Notes: generated by a model not told the origin, from the letters alone. 60,655 nt of DNA from an uncultured Spartobacteria bacterium (GCA_903901425.1 CAIURC010000030.1:1-60655), one strand, 5' to 3'; counted from the stretch's first letter, positions 1-9,238 are shown. A program made the numbers and translations.

Positions 1-111
1 ATCCTGCACCTGCTCGGATTCGATCACGAAAAACTCACCTACCGATACAACGGCCGAGATTTCCGGCTTACCGACGTGTACGGCAATGTGGTCAAGGCCC
101 TCCTGGCCTGA
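1..111 (+). CDS. DUF1501 family protein, C-terminal end (partial)
   Basis: Only the last 36 codons and the TGA stop are inside the window. The visible peptide ([18 protein letters not shown], then a segment ending DVYGNVV) matches, position for position, the C-terminus of the complete DUF1501 gene at 51855-53363 (HLLGIDHTRLTFRHNGID). DUF1501 proteins are Tat-exported members of the sulfatase/alkaline-phosphatase-like superfamily and are common beside PSD1 genes in Verrucomicrobiota and Planctomycetota; their substrate is not established. The next gene begins 29 bp downstream on the same strand and is a PSD1-type protein, so the two very probably form one transcription unit. The N-terminus lies outside the window. 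Confidence 0.85.
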   Translation: MLHLLGFDHEKLTYRYNGRDFRLTDVYGNVVKALLA

Positions 112-140
112 CCCCCCCCAGACCCGAAAAGACCCGCGCC

Positions 141-3098
141 ATGGTGAAAACGCACATTCTGGCTGGCCTGTTGCCGCTCACTGCGGCCATGGCTGCGCCC
201 TCCGACCTCGCGCAACTCGATTTCTTTGAAAAGAAAATCCGGCCGGTGCTGGTGGAGCACTGTTACGAATGCCACAGCGCCACAGCCAAACACATCCGGG
301 GCGGCCTTCTTCTGGACACCCGGGACGGTGTTTTGAAGGGGGGCGACAGCGGACCTGCCCTCGTGCCTGGCAACCCGCGCGACAGCCTTCTCATCATTGG
401 AATCCGGCATGAGGACAAGGATCCGGACATGGCGATGCCTCCCAAGAAGGACCGGCTTCCAGACCACATCCTTGCGGATTTCGAGGAATGGGTGCGCATG
501 GGAGCGCCTGATCCGCGCACCGGTCCGACTCGGTCCACCGCATGGGATCCGGAAAAGGCCGCCAACCACTGGGCTTTCAAACCCGTGGTGCAACCGGCGG
601 TGCCGCAAGTCTCCGATCCGAAACGGTTTATCCGGAACCCGGTGGACGCCTTCATTCTCGCTGAACTCCAGAAAAGGCAGCTTGCGCCGTCCCCGAAGGC
701 CTCCAAGGCCAACCTGATCCGCCGGGTTTCATTTGACCTTACCGGCCTTCCCCCCACGGCTGCGGAGGTTGCCGCGTTTGTCTCGGACTCGGCCCCTGAC
801 GCCTACGAGAAACTCGTGGACCGCCTTCTGGCCTCTCCGCAGTACGGGGAACGGTGGGCGCGCCACTGGCTGGACGTGGCCCGTTACGCGGACACCACGG
901 GGGACCGGGTAATTGGAAAGCTGCGTGCACCGGTCTATTCGCATGCATGGACCTACCGGGACTACGTGATCCGCGCATTCAACCAAGACCTCCCGTATGA
1001 CAGGTTCATTCTTGAACAGATTGCCGCCGACCGGCTCCCTGAAACCGAAAAAGACAAGGCGCCCTTGGCTGCACTCGGGTTTTTGACCTTGGGCAAGCGG
1101 TTCATGGGGAACATCAACGACGTCATTGACGACCGGATTGATGTGGTCACCAAAGGCCTCATGGGGCTCACCGGGGCGTGTGCGCGGTGCCATGACCACA
1201 AGTTCGACCCGATTCCGACCCGGGATTATTACGGGCTTCACGGCATCTTTGCCAGCAGCGAGGAACCCGATCCGGGTCCCCTTCTTTCTGAGCCCGTGTC
1301 GAACGAGGTGCACCAAGATTACCTTGCGCAGCGGGCCAAGATCACCAAGGAGCTTGAGGAATACACGCAGTCCCAAGCGGCACGGCTCACCGCAGGCATG
1401 CTTGAACAGGCCGGCGAATATCTCCTCACGATCCAGGAAGCCGGCAACTCCTCCTCCAGTTTCCGCAACATCGCGAGAGACCGCGGACTGAAGGCAGAGG
1501 TGGCAGCCGTATGGCAGGAACAGGTCCGTTCAGCCGCTGCCGCCCAGTCTAAACGCAAGGACCCGCTGCTGCATCTCTGGCTGGCATTTGCCACCCTCAA
1601 ACCGGAGCAATTTGCGGAAAAAGCGCCCTCCGTCCTCTCTGAACTCGCCGCCACCCCTGGTTTGAACCCCGTGTTGATCGCAGGCATCACCCAGAAAGGG
1701 CCAAGCTCGATTCGGGACGTTGCGGCGGCTTACACGGAGTGCCTCGGTCAACTCCACAAAGCGCTCCAACTCCCAGAATTTGTCTCCCGGAGCCGGACTG
1801 GGATTGATACGGCCAAGACCCAGAGTCCGCTTCCTGAGCCGGACATGGAGAGGCTTCGGCAGGATGTGTTCGCCCCGGACTCCTGCATGATCCCCGAGGA
1901 GCGCGCAGTCGCCAAAGTCTTTGGTGTCCAGTTCTCCACTCCCCAGGCCCAGATCCGGGCCAAGTTCGCCACGCTAGACCAGAACCACCCCGGGGCGCCT
2001 CAGCGTGCCATGGCTCTGGTAGACCGTGCAAAACCTCTCAACTCCCCGGTCTTCATCCGGGGAGAACCTGGCAACCGGGGTCCTGTAGTGCCCCGCCATT
2101 TCCCGACCCTCCTTGGGGGCTCCGAGCAAGAGGCCTACACGAAGGGAAGCGGCCGGCTTGAACTGGCGCGTTCGATTGCCAGCCGGCAGAACCCGCTCAC
2201 CGCAAGAGTCCTGGTCAACCGGGTTTGGCAGTGGCACTTCGGACAGGGCATTGTGCGGACGGTGAGCGATTTTGGCACCCGTTCAGAAGCCCCGACCCAC
2301 CCGGAGCTGCTGGACTGGATGGCGGCCTGGTTCATGGACCACGGCTGGTCCCTGAAACAACTCCACAAGCTTCTGGTGACTTCCGGCACCTACCAGCAGG
2401 ACAGCCGCCCCACCGACCGCGGATTGAAGCTCGATCCCACCAACCAGTCTCTGTGGCGCGCCAACATCCAGCGCCTGGACTTTGAGCAACTGCGGGACAC
2501 CCTGCTCTCTTTCGGCGGCAACCTGGACCTGTACGACGCAGGCGGAGCCCCCTTCCTCCCCTCCGCCGGTTCGGGCTCGGAGCCCGGCTCAAAAAGATCG
2601 AGGTCGACCCAGGACACTTGGAGTTCCCGCAACAATTCCAACCGCAGAACGGTTTATGCGATGATTGACCGGGCCAGCCTGCCTGAAATGTTCAACACGT
2701 TTGACTTTGCCAACCCCGACATCTCTACCGGCGAACGCGTCCTGACTACGGTCCCCCAGCAGGCGCTGTTTTTGCTCAACAGCCCGTTTGTGGGAGAACA
2801 GGTGCGCCGGATTCTCAAACGGCCGGATTTCCCCAAGGATGGGGCCGCCCCGGAAAAGGTGCGGTTCCTCTTTGAACTGATTCTCCAACGCCGTCCCCAA
2901 CCGGCGGAGCTGGAGGACGCTCTCCGGTTCATTGATCTGGAGACGGCAAACCCGGAAGTTCAGGCGGAGGTGCCTGCAGTCGAGGCCAGATCAGGAAAGA
3001 ATGGCCCCAGAAAACCCGAATCTGCGCCAATCCTCACGCCCTGGGAACGCTACACCCAGGTGCTTCTGATGACCAACGAGCTCATTTATCTGGAGTAA
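141..3098 (+). CDS. PSCyt1-DUF1549-DUF1553 (PSD1) cytochrome-like exported protein
   Basis: A 985-residue protein. Residues 1-19 look like a signal peptide ending near AMAA-P. A planctomycete-type cytochrome c domain follows, with heme motif C41-Y-E-C44-H45 and the typical MPPKK segment near residue 94. DUF1549 spans about residues 166-370 and contains RVSFDLTGLPP, ARHWLDVARYADT and a second CxxCH (CARCHDHKFDP) near residue 350. DUF1553 spans about residues 670-970, with the diagnostic NPLTARVLVNRVWQWHFG. Genes of this architecture are abundant in Verrucomicrobiota and Planctomycetota and usually sit next to DUF1501 genes, as here. Their biochemical role is unproven; association with polysaccharide use has been suggested. 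Two CxxCH motifs suggest heme binding in the periplasm. The gene is intact, and the ATG start is supported by the signal peptide. Confidence 0.92.
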   Translation: MVKTHILAGLLPLTAAMAAPSDLAQLDFFEKKIRPVLVEHCYECHSATAKHIRGGLLLDTRDGVLKGGDSGPALVPGNPRDSLLIIGIRHEDKDPDMAMPPKKDRLPDHILADFEEWVRMGAPDPRTGPTRSTAWDPEKAANHWAFKPVVQPAVPQVSDPKRFIRNPVDAFILAELQKRQLAPSPKASKANLIRRVSFDLTGLPPTAAEVAAFVSDSAPDAYEKLVDRLLASPQYGERWARHWLDVARYADTTGDRVIGKLRAPVYSHAWTYRDYVIRAFNQDLPYDRFILEQIAADRLPETEKDKAPLAALGFLTLGKRFMGNINDVIDDRIDVVTKGLMGLTGACARCHDHKFDPIPTRDYYGLHGIFASSEEPDPGPLLSEPVSNEVHQDYLAQRAKITKELEEYTQSQAARLTAGMLEQAGEYLLTIQEAGNSSSSFRNIARDRGLKAEVAAVWQEQVRSAAAAQSKRKDPLLHLWLAFATLKPEQFAEKAPSVLSELAATPGLNPVLIAGITQKGPSSIRDVAAAYTECLGQLHKALQLPEFVSRSRTGIDTAKTQSPLPEPDMERLRQDVFAPDSCMIPEERAVAKVFGVQFSTPQAQIRAKFATLDQNHPGAPQRAMALVDRAKPLNSPVFIRGEPGNRGPVVPRHFPTLLGGSEQEAYTKGSGRLELARSIASRQNPLTARVLVNRVWQWHFGQGIVRTVSDFGTRSEAPTHPELLDWMAAWFMDHGWSLKQLHKLLVTSGTYQQDSRPTDRGLKLDPTNQSLWRANIQRLDFEQLRDTLLSFGGNLDLYDAGGAPFLPSAGSGSEPGSKRSRSTQDTWSSRNNSNRRTVYAMIDRASLPEMFNTFDFANPDISTGERVLTTVPQQALFLLNSPFVGEQVRRILKRPDFPKDGAAPEKVRFLFELILQRRPQPAELEDALRFIDLETANPEVQAEVPAVEARSGKNGPRKPESAPILTPWERYTQVLLMTNELIYLE

Positions 3099-3194
3099 AT
3101 CTCTCCCCCGTTTGCTCAGAAACGCGTTGCCTAGCAGGGGCTTTCTCAAACTAGAGTGCTGCGGAGCCGCCTTTAGGAACGCAGCGGCGTTTTC

Positions 3195-4976
3195 ATGCCC
3201 ACCACCTCCCCCATTTCCCGTGATTCAATCCGGAGGAATGTTTTGTTGGGGTTCGGCTTCGTGCTTGCGCTGCTGGCCATGCTGCCGTTCATCGTTCTCA
3301 TTAACACGGCAGGATACCGCCTCCTGTCCGGACAGATGTCCTCATCCTACGGAATCATCCGCTCCGTGGACTCGGTGCTGCGGCTTCTGGCTGAGGCGGA
3401 CCGCGAGTTGCTGCGGCAGGGTCCACAGGAGGCCAACCCGAAAAAGGGTCCGCTCAAGGAGCTGAGCACCCAGATCCAGAAGGAACTCGACCTCCTGCTG
3501 GCCGGGACCGCGAACTCCCCGGTCCAACTTTCCCGGTCCACTCGGCTGCAGTCGCTCTTGAACGAGCATATGGGCCTCTGGCAACCCAGCCCAGGCGTCC
3601 CCCCCGCGAAAACCAAGTCAGCAGCACTCAAGACCACCGCACAGCAGATTGCCCTGCTCTTGGACGAGATCCGTGCCGGCGAACTGAACCAACTCGACAG
3701 TGCCGAAAAAAAAGGACGCAAGGCTGGGCGGATCTCCACTCTGGTAATCACATCCGGAACCGGTTTGACCCTGCTGATCCTGATTGCGGCCGCCCGGATC
3801 ATCCTCCGCGACATTGCCGCGCACCGGCGCTCGCAGGAGGTGCTTGCCGATCACCACAACCTTCTGAGCAGCATCCTGGACACCATCCCGGACAACATTT
3901 TTGTCAAGGACGTCAAAGGACGCTTCATCATGAGCAATCGCGCCCACCGGAAGTTTCACCACTTCTCAGAAGAAGATCCCATCGAGGGCAAAACCGTCTT
4001 TGACATCTACCCGTATGAGGATGCGGTCCAGTATGCCGCGGCCGATCAAAACGTTTTGGATACCGGGGTGCCTGTGAGAAACCTCGAGGAACGGGTGCGT
4101 CCCCGGTCGGGGGGCGAAATCTGGCTGCTTTCCAACAAAGCACCACTGGTGGACCCCTCTGGACGCACGCTCGGTCTGGTGTGCGCCGGAAGCGACATCA
4201 CGGCACGCAAGCAGGCCGAGATGCGCCTACAGTCCTTTGCCGCGCAACTCGAACGGAGCAACGCGGAGCTTCAGAGTTTTGCCTCCGTTGCCTCGCATGA
4301 CCTTCAGGAACCGCTCCGCAAAATTCAGGCATTTGCCGATCGGCTCCGGATTAAATGCGCGGATCAACTCGGATCCGCAGGCCTTGACTACCTCACCCGC
4401 ATGGAGAAAGCAGCCGAACGGATGCGCGGCCTGATTCAGGATCTGCTCCAGCTTTCCCGCGTGACCAGTCGCGCCCAGCCGTTCGAACCCGTTGACTTGA
4501 ACCAGATTGCCGTTGAAGTGCTTGGAGATCTCGAAATTGCCGTCGAAAAAGCGGGCGCCTCTGTCTCCGTGGAGCCGCTGCCGGTGATCGAGGCGGATCC
4601 CGTCCAGATGCGGCAGCTTTTCCAGAACCTTTTGGGCAACGCCCTCAAATTCCGGCGCCCGGAGGTTCCCCCGCGGATTCACATCCGGTGCTGTCTCCTC
4701 CCAGATCCGGCGCAGCCCAGCCACTGCCGGCTGGAGTTTGAAGACAACGGGATTGGGTTTGAACCCAAGTTTGCCGAGCAGATTTTTGTCGTGTTTCAAA
4801 GGCTCCATGGCCGCGGAGAATACGAGGGGAGCGGAATCGGGCTGGCTGTTTGCAGGAAAATCACAGATCGTCACGGGGGAACCATCAGTGCGGAAAGCGC
4901 CTTGAACGTTGGCACTCGATTTCTCGTCCACCTTCCGATAAAACAATCTTCAACCGAAAAAACCTTTTCATCATGA
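3195..4976 (+). CDS. PAS-domain sensor histidine kinase (phytochrome-type HisKA)
   Basis: A 593-residue membrane kinase. A transmembrane helix lies at about residues 15-38, and an extracytoplasmic, largely helical sensor region of about 135 residues follows. A second membrane helix lies at about 180-204, a PAS domain at about 222-338 (ILDTIPDNIFVKDVKGRFI), and a short coiled linker leads to a HisKA domain with phospho-acceptor H368 in ASHDLQEPLRKI. The HATPase_c domain has its N box at N482 and the glycine boxes DNGIGF and GSGIGLAV. The H-box is the version seen in bacteriophytochrome-like kinases, although no phytochrome GAF/PHY module is present. The stop overlaps the start of the response regulator (ATGA), so they are translationally coupled and should be cognate partners. 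The stimulus is unknown. Confidence 0.92.
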   Translation: MPTTSPISRDSIRRNVLLGFGFVLALLAMLPFIVLINTAGYRLLSGQMSSSYGIIRSVDSVLRLLAEADRELLRQGPQEANPKKGPLKELSTQIQKELDLLLAGTANSPVQLSRSTRLQSLLNEHMGLWQPSPGVPPAKTKSAALKTTAQQIALLLDEIRAGELNQLDSAEKKGRKAGRISTLVITSGTGLTLLILIAAARIILRDIAAHRRSQEVLADHHNLLSSILDTIPDNIFVKDVKGRFIMSNRAHRKFHHFSEEDPIEGKTVFDIYPYEDAVQYAAADQNVLDTGVPVRNLEERVRPRSGGEIWLLSNKAPLVDPSGRTLGLVCAGSDITARKQAEMRLQSFAAQLERSNAELQSFASVASHDLQEPLRKIQAFADRLRIKCADQLGSAGLDYLTRMEKAAERMRGLIQDLLQLSRVTSRAQPFEPVDLNQIAVEVLGDLEIAVEKAGASVSVEPLPVIEADPVQMRQLFQNLLGNALKFRRPEVPPRIHIRCCLLPDPAQPSHCRLEFEDNGIGFEPKFAEQIFVVFQRLHGRGEYEGSGIGLAVCRKITDRHGGTISAESALNVGTRFLVHLPIKQSSTEKTFSS

Positions 4977-5428
4977 GCCGAAAAACCATGCCCATCACCA
5001 TCCTCATGGCCGACGACGACGAAGACGACCGGCGTTTGACTCAGGAGGCTCTCGAAGAGGGGCGTCTGGCGAACTCCATTCGTTTCGTCCATCACGGGGA
5101 GGAACTCATCGACTACCTGCGCAGGCAGGGCGCTTATGCGCCGCCCGTCGAAGCGCCGCGCCCGGGTTTGATCCTTCTCGACCTGAACATGCCCCGGAAA
5201 GACGGCCGCGCGGTGCTCGGTGAAATCAAACAGGATCCGGAACTCCGACAGATCCCCGTCGTGGTGCTCACCACGTCGAAAGCGGACGAGGACGTGTATC
5301 GCAGCTACGACTTGGGGGTGAACAGCTACATCGTCAAGCCCGTGACCTTTGAAGCCTTGGTGGATGTCCTCCAGACTCTCGAAAAATACTGGTTTGAAGT
5401 GGTTGAACTGCCGCACGCCGGAGAGTAA
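4973..5428 (+). CDS. Single-domain (Rcp1-like) response regulator
   Basis: A 151-residue receiver-only protein. It has the acidic cluster D14-D15-D16 (ADDDEDD), phospho-acceptor D70 in LILLDLNMPRKDG, the conserved T100/T101 (VVLTTSK) and K122 (IVKPVTFE), and no output domain. It resembles the Rcp1/CheY-like regulators paired with phytochrome-type kinases. The ATG at 4973 was chosen over upstream starts because it gives the ATGA overlap with the kinase stop and begins directly before the receiver fold. With no DNA-binding domain it must act through protein contact or a phosphorelay. The downstream pdxH begins only 6 bp after the stop, so it may be cotranscribed, though no functional link is evident. 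Confidence 0.92.
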   Translation: MSRKTMPITILMADDDEDDRRLTQEALEEGRLANSIRFVHHGEELIDYLRRQGAYAPPVEAPRPGLILLDLNMPRKDGRAVLGEIKQDPELRQIPVVVLTTSKADEDVYRSYDLGVNSYIVKPVTFEALVDVLQTLEKYWFEVVELPHAGE

Positions 5429-5434
5429 GGCCCC

Positions 5435-6085
5435 ATGTCAGTGGACCCTCAGCATCTCGCCGCACTGCGTCAGGACTACTCCCTCGCTCCGCTCCGGCGG
5501 TCCGATCTTCTGCCTGACCCCATCCCCCAGTTTTTGCTTTGGCTGGACCAGGCAAGGAAAGCAGAAGTCATCGAACCGAATGCGATGGTGCTTTCCACGG
5601 TGGATCCAGAGGGGCAACCATGGTCCAGAACAGTTCTGCTCAAGGCCTGTGATCCCTCCGGGTTTACTTTCTTCACGAATTATCAGAGCTCGAAGGGCAC
5701 GCATCTGGCCAACCATCCCAAGGCGGCTCTGACTTTCTGGTGGGGGCCGCTTGAACGACAGGTCAATATTACCGGGACCGTCACCTGCACCTCGGTTTCC
5801 GAGAGCGAGACGTATTTCCAATCCCGCCCGATCAAAAGCCAGATCGGTGCTTGGGCTTCCATGCAAAGCCAGATTGTTCCCGACCGCACCACCTTGGAAC
5901 GGCAGTTCCAAGAAGTTGAGGAACGTTTCCCGGAAGGCCCTCTCCCGCTGCCTCCCCACTGGGGAGGTTTCAGATTGGCCCCCAAGTCCATCGAGTTCTG
6001 GCAGGGGCGCCGCAGCCGCTTGCATGACAGGTTCCGGTACGAAAAACAGAGCTCCGGTTGGGCTTTGACCCGGCTCTCGCCCTGA
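5435..6085 (+). CDS. pdxH: Pyridoxamine 5'-phosphate oxidase
   Basis: A 216-residue protein matching the usual length and full domain order of PdxH, the FMN enzyme that oxidises pyridoxine 5'-phosphate or pyridoxamine 5'-phosphate to pyridoxal 5'-phosphate in the cytosol. Recognisable signatures are the N-terminal RQDYSLAPLRRSDLLPDP (substrate-binding arm), NAMVLSTVDPEGQPWSRTVLLK, FFTNYQSSKGTHL, then GAWASMQSQ, and the C-terminal EFWQGRRSRLHDRFRY with the conserved RLHDR. It begins 6 bp after the response regulator stop. It converges on the glycine-cleavage genes gcvT-gcvH, whose partner GcvP (not in the window) needs PLP. That neighbourhood may be coincidental. Confidence 0.95.
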   Translation: MSVDPQHLAALRQDYSLAPLRRSDLLPDPIPQFLLWLDQARKAEVIEPNAMVLSTVDPEGQPWSRTVLLKACDPSGFTFFTNYQSSKGTHLANHPKAALTFWWGPLERQVNITGTVTCTSVSESETYFQSRPIKSQIGAWASMQSQIVPDRTTLERQFQEVEERFPEGPLPLPPHWGGFRLAPKSIEFWQGRRSRLHDRFRYEKQSSGWALTRLSP

Positions 6086-6252
6086 GTGCGCCCACCTGCT
6101 CTCTCACCTCACTTTCGCTGCCCCCCCTCCTTCGCAACGCAGCCTAGGACTGTCGAAGACCGGGAACCCTTTTTCTGGCGCGGTCGACAGGAAAATCGAC
6201 TGGTGCCAGAGCGACACTCTCAGAGTGGCCCCGGTTTTGGCGCAGGAAACCG

Positions 6253-6636
6253 TCAGGAATGGGAGATCTGCTCCCTGTACTGTGCCGCCGTTTTCAACCC
6301 TTCCACCTCTGCGGGGGTGGAGGGTTGAAGTTTAAAAATCCACCCTTTTCCAAAGGGATCCGAATTGATCCACTCCGGATGCGCTGAAAGTTCGTCGTTG
6401 ACTTCCACAACCCTCCCGGACACCGGCGCGTAGATGTCGCTGGCCGCCTTTACCGATTCCACCACACAGATTTGTTCCCCGGCAGACACCGCTTTTCCGA
6501 TTCCCGGCAATTCTACGTAGACCACGTCGGTCAACTCATTCTGCGCGTGATCAGTGACACCCACCGTAGCTGTGCCATCCTCCAGGCGCACCCACTCGTG
6601 CGATGCCGTATACCGGTTTTCTTCTGGTACGTTCAT
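6253..6636 (-). CDS. gcvH: Glycine cleavage system H protein
   Basis: A 127-residue lipoyl carrier, the family's usual length. The lipoylation site is K63 in VVESVKAASDIYAP, preceded by GVTDHAQNELTDVVYVELP. It shuttles the methylamine group of glycine between GcvP, GcvT and lipoamide dehydrogenase in the cytosol. It lies 30 bp downstream of gcvT on the same strand, so the pair is an operon; gcvP is not in the window. The ATG at 6636 is the only start compatible with the family N-terminus (ENRYTASHEWVR). Its last 25 codons contain a strong inverted repeat (6295-6327), reported among the findings. Confidence 0.95.
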   Translation of the reverse strand: MNVPEENRYTASHEWVRLEDGTATVGVTDHAQNELTDVVYVELPGIGKAVSAGEQICVVESVKAASDIYAPVSGRVVEVNDELSAHPEWINSDPFGKGWIFKLQPSTPAEVEGLKTAAQYREQISHS

Positions 6637-6666
6637 AAGAATTTACGTCCTCAAATCTGAATCCTG

Positions 6667-7767
6667 TCACGCCCGCCCCGGACGCAACAACGGTTTTTTG
6701 TCCACAACCGCAGGAAAACGGATGCCGCGGATCTCAATCTCCAACTGCTCTCCGATCCGTGCAAACTCTGTGGGGATGTAGGCCATGCCAATTCCCACAT
6801 TCAGCGAAGGGCTCAGGGTGCCACTGGTGGTTTCCGCGATCCGGACACCGTCCTTGAATACCCCGTAGTGCGCCCGTGGTGGGGGTGACTTGGAGAGCAT
6901 CTTGAATGGCACGAGTCGACGGGCAACCCCGGAGGTGCGCTGAGTCAGCAGCTTTTCCCGACCTACGAACTCGGGTTTCTGCAGGTCCACAAACAACGAC
7001 AAGCCTGCCTCGAGAGGGGTGGTGTCCCTCGAAAGGTCCGATCCGTTCAACGGGTAACAGACCTCCAGTCGCAACGTGTCGCGCGCGCCCAAACCACAGG
7101 GCTTGATTCCCGCCGCGGCACCCCGTTCCAGAATCTCCCGCCAGACCTCCACGGCGGTCTCCGCGGGACAAAACAACTCAAACCCATCCTCACCCGTATA
7201 ACCTGTGCGGGCCACGTAATAGGGGCGTCCGTCAATCTCAAGGCTCAAAACGGCGTTTCTCGCCGGGGGGGAGTGCTGTCCCTCGAAAAGGGCGTCAAAC
7301 ACCTGAACCGCCTTCGGCCCCTGCACTGCCATGCCCGCAAAAGCTTCACTCTGATTGACCAGAAGCACATCGGGATGCAGGTGCTTTTCAAGCCACTCGT
7401 AGTCCTCGGAAACCCGAGCCGCATTGACCACCAGAAAGTAGCGCTCCGGAGCCAGACAATACACGATGAGATCGTCCAGAACACCGCCCTCGGGGTTCAG
7501 GAGGAACGTGTACTGGCATTCCCCCACAGAGAGACGCTCCAAATTGTTCGTAAGAAGACGGTTCAACCACGCCAGCGCGGATGGGCCGCTCACCAAAATC
7601 TGGCCCATGTGCGAGATGTCAAAAACCCCTACCCCGGTGCGAACGGCACGATGTTCGTCGAGAATCCCGGTGTAGGAAACCGGCATTTCCCAGCCTCCGA
7701 AATCTACCAGTTTCGCGCCGAGTGCCACATGCTCGGCATGCAACGGGGTTTTTTTGAGTTCAGACAT
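6667..7767 (-). CDS. gcvT: Glycine cleavage system T protein (aminomethyltransferase)
   Basis: A 366-residue protein from the chosen ATG (MSELKKTPLHAEHVALGAKLV), which matches the family start; an upstream in-frame ATG would add five residues. It transfers the methylene group from the aminomethyl-lipoyl H protein to tetrahydrofolate, releasing ammonia. Landmarks are FGGWEMPVSYTGILDEH, GVFDISHMGQI, the folate-binding aspartate region GGVLDDLIVY, YTGEDGFELF near the middle, and LGARDTLRLEVCYPLNGSD. The C-terminal barrel ends with IEIRGIRFPAVVDKKP. It is followed by gcvH. The 80-bp leader was searched for a glycine riboswitch and shows none. Confidence 0.95.
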   Translation of the reverse strand: MSELKKTPLHAEHVALGAKLVDFGGWEMPVSYTGILDEHRAVRTGVGVFDISHMGQILVSGPSALAWLNRLLTNNLERLSVGECQYTFLLNPEGGVLDDLIVYCLAPERYFLVVNAARVSEDYEWLEKHLHPDVLLVNQSEAFAGMAVQGPKAVQVFDALFEGQHSPPARNAVLSLEIDGRPYYVARTGYTGEDGFELFCPAETAVEVWREILERGAAAGIKPCGLGARDTLRLEVCYPLNGSDLSRDTTPLEAGLSLFVDLQKPEFVGREKLLTQRTSGVARRLVPFKMLSKSPPPRAHYGVFKDGVRIAETTSGTLSPSLNVGIGMAYIPTEFARIGEQLEIEIRGIRFPAVVDKKPLLRPGRA

Positions 7768-7849
7768 CGCCACAGCCCACAAACTAGGGACCGGAGAGAC
7801 ACTGTCTAGACCGAAAAAGCTTCCTCTGGAATTTCGGCCAGACGCCTCC

Positions 7850-9238
7850 CTATAAACGGTCAGAGGAGTACTCCCAACCCGGACGGTAGGCAGCTCTCTT
7901 AATGAATCTTTTGGCTTCCGGAATCCCGACGGCTTCGAGTTTTTCCGAATCCCATTCCACCGGGCGTCCGACCCGCATGGCCAGCGCTCCGAGCAGACAC
8001 AACTCGGTCAGTGGCACCGCATAGTCGAACTGCGACATCCACGGGTACGCAACTCCGTTTTTGATCGCCAGAGTCCATTCCTCCTGGGGTTGGCCCGGTG
8101 TCACGCTCCGGGGCAAAACTTTCGCCGGTGGATTTGCGAGAAAATCTGAGGCGCGTTTTTCGGGCAAAACGGTGAGATTTTTTGCTTGGTCACCCTGATT
8201 ATACAAAACTCCCTCGCTGCCGCGGATGTAGAAGCCGGTTTTACTCCATGCGGCACCTTTCAACTCGGGGATCGGTTCCGGCATGGAGGCTGAACCGTCC
8301 GGAAGTTTTCCCTCGTACCAATGGAGGGTCACAGGCCCGTGGCCGGGCACGTTTTTCCAGCGGTACACGACTTGAGCCGAGGAAGGCCATGCCACATCGG
8401 TCAATCCTTGGGAGCGGGCCTCCACCTGCTGCGGCACCCCGAGGTCCAACCCCCAAAAAAGCGGATCCAGGTTGTGGCACCCCATGTCGCCCAATGCACC
8501 GGCGCCCCACTCTAGGTAGCCCCGCCATTTGAAAGGGTGGATATCTGGCGAATAGGGATGGTCTGGAGTCGCAGCAAGCCACTGTTGCCAGTCAAGGTGC
8601 TCAGGGGCGGTTCCCGGCTTCATCACGGCCTCCGCTCCCTGCGGCCAGATTGGGCGGTTGGTCCAAACATGGATCTCGCGCACTTTGCCAACCACACCTG
8701 CCTGCAGCCATTCTTTCACCAGACGCGTCTCCTCAAACGTGTGCCCTTGGTTGCCCATCTGAGTGATCACCCCTCTCTTTTTGGCTGCCTTCTGAAGTTC
8801 CCTCGCCTCCCACAACGTGTTCACCAACGGTTTCTGAACACACACATGTTTACCCAAGGCGATCGCGTGCATGGCTGCGGGGTAGTGTGCGTGGTCCGGA
8901 GTGGAAATGGTCACCGCCTCAATTGAACCGACTTCGTCCAGCATCTTCCGGAAATCCCGATAGGCCTTCGCCTGCGGATACTTTGCAGCAGCCTTGGCCA
9001 AGTTGTTGGCATCCACATCGCAAATGGCCACAATTTCGTTCCCCCGGGAGGCTCCCTCCATGTCGGACCACCCCTTCCCACCCACACCCACGCAGGCAAT
9101 TCCAAGGCGACGCCCCGCCGACTCCGCGAAACCCCTCCGACTCACAAAAGGAAAAAAGACAGAGGCCGCGGTCCCGGCGGTGGTGAGGAACGAACGCCGG
9201 GTAAAGGCACGCACGGGGGAAATGCGGGAGGAATTCAT
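7850..9238 (-). CDS. Tat-exported Gfo/Idh/MocA family oxidoreductase
   Basis: A 462-residue protein. The chosen ATG gives a twin-arginine signal peptide (TRRSFLTTAGTAASVFFPF). A Rossmann NAD(P)-binding domain follows (RLGIACVGVGGKGWSDM) and the family core with VCVQKPLVNTLWEARELQ (the EKP-like motif), TQMGNQGHTFEETR, and the Gfo/Idh/MocA C-terminal sheet (GDMGCHNLDPLFWGL). Members with a Tat signal are expanded in Verrucomicrobiota and Planctomycetota and are thought to act on sugars or sugar acids in the periplasm; the substrate cannot be read from the sequence. The ribosome site before this ATG is weak, and an in-frame upstream ORF to 9427 looks non-coding. The gene precedes gcvT by 82 bp on the same strand, probably without a functional link. 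A paralogue is at 30514-32052. Confidence 0.9.
   Translation of the reverse strand: MNSSRISPVRAFTRRSFLTTAGTAASVFFPFVSRRGFAESAGRRLGIACVGVGGKGWSDMEGASRGNEIVAICDVDANNLAKAAAKYPQAKAYRDFRKMLDEVGSIEAVTISTPDHAHYPAAMHAIALGKHVCVQKPLVNTLWEARELQKAAKKRGVITQMGNQGHTFEETRLVKEWLQAGVVGKVREIHVWTNRPIWPQGAEAVMKPGTAPEHLDWQQWLAATPDHPYSPDIHPFKWRGYLEWGAGALGDMGCHNLDPLFWGLDLGVPQQVEARSQGLTDVAWPSSAQVVYRWKNVPGHGPVTLHWYEGKLPDGSASMPEPIPELKGAAWSKTGFYIRGSEGVLYNQGDQAKNLTVLPEKRASDFLANPPAKVLPRSVTPGQPQEEWTLAIKNGVAYPWMSQFDYAVPLTELCLLGALAMRVGRPVEWDSEKLEAVGIPEAKRFIKRAAYRPGWEYSSDRL

Noticed and set aside
7768-7849. Possible glycine riboswitch in front of gcvT
   Set aside because: The 80-bp leader has no pair of conserved glycine aptamer cores, and there is no room for the tandem form.
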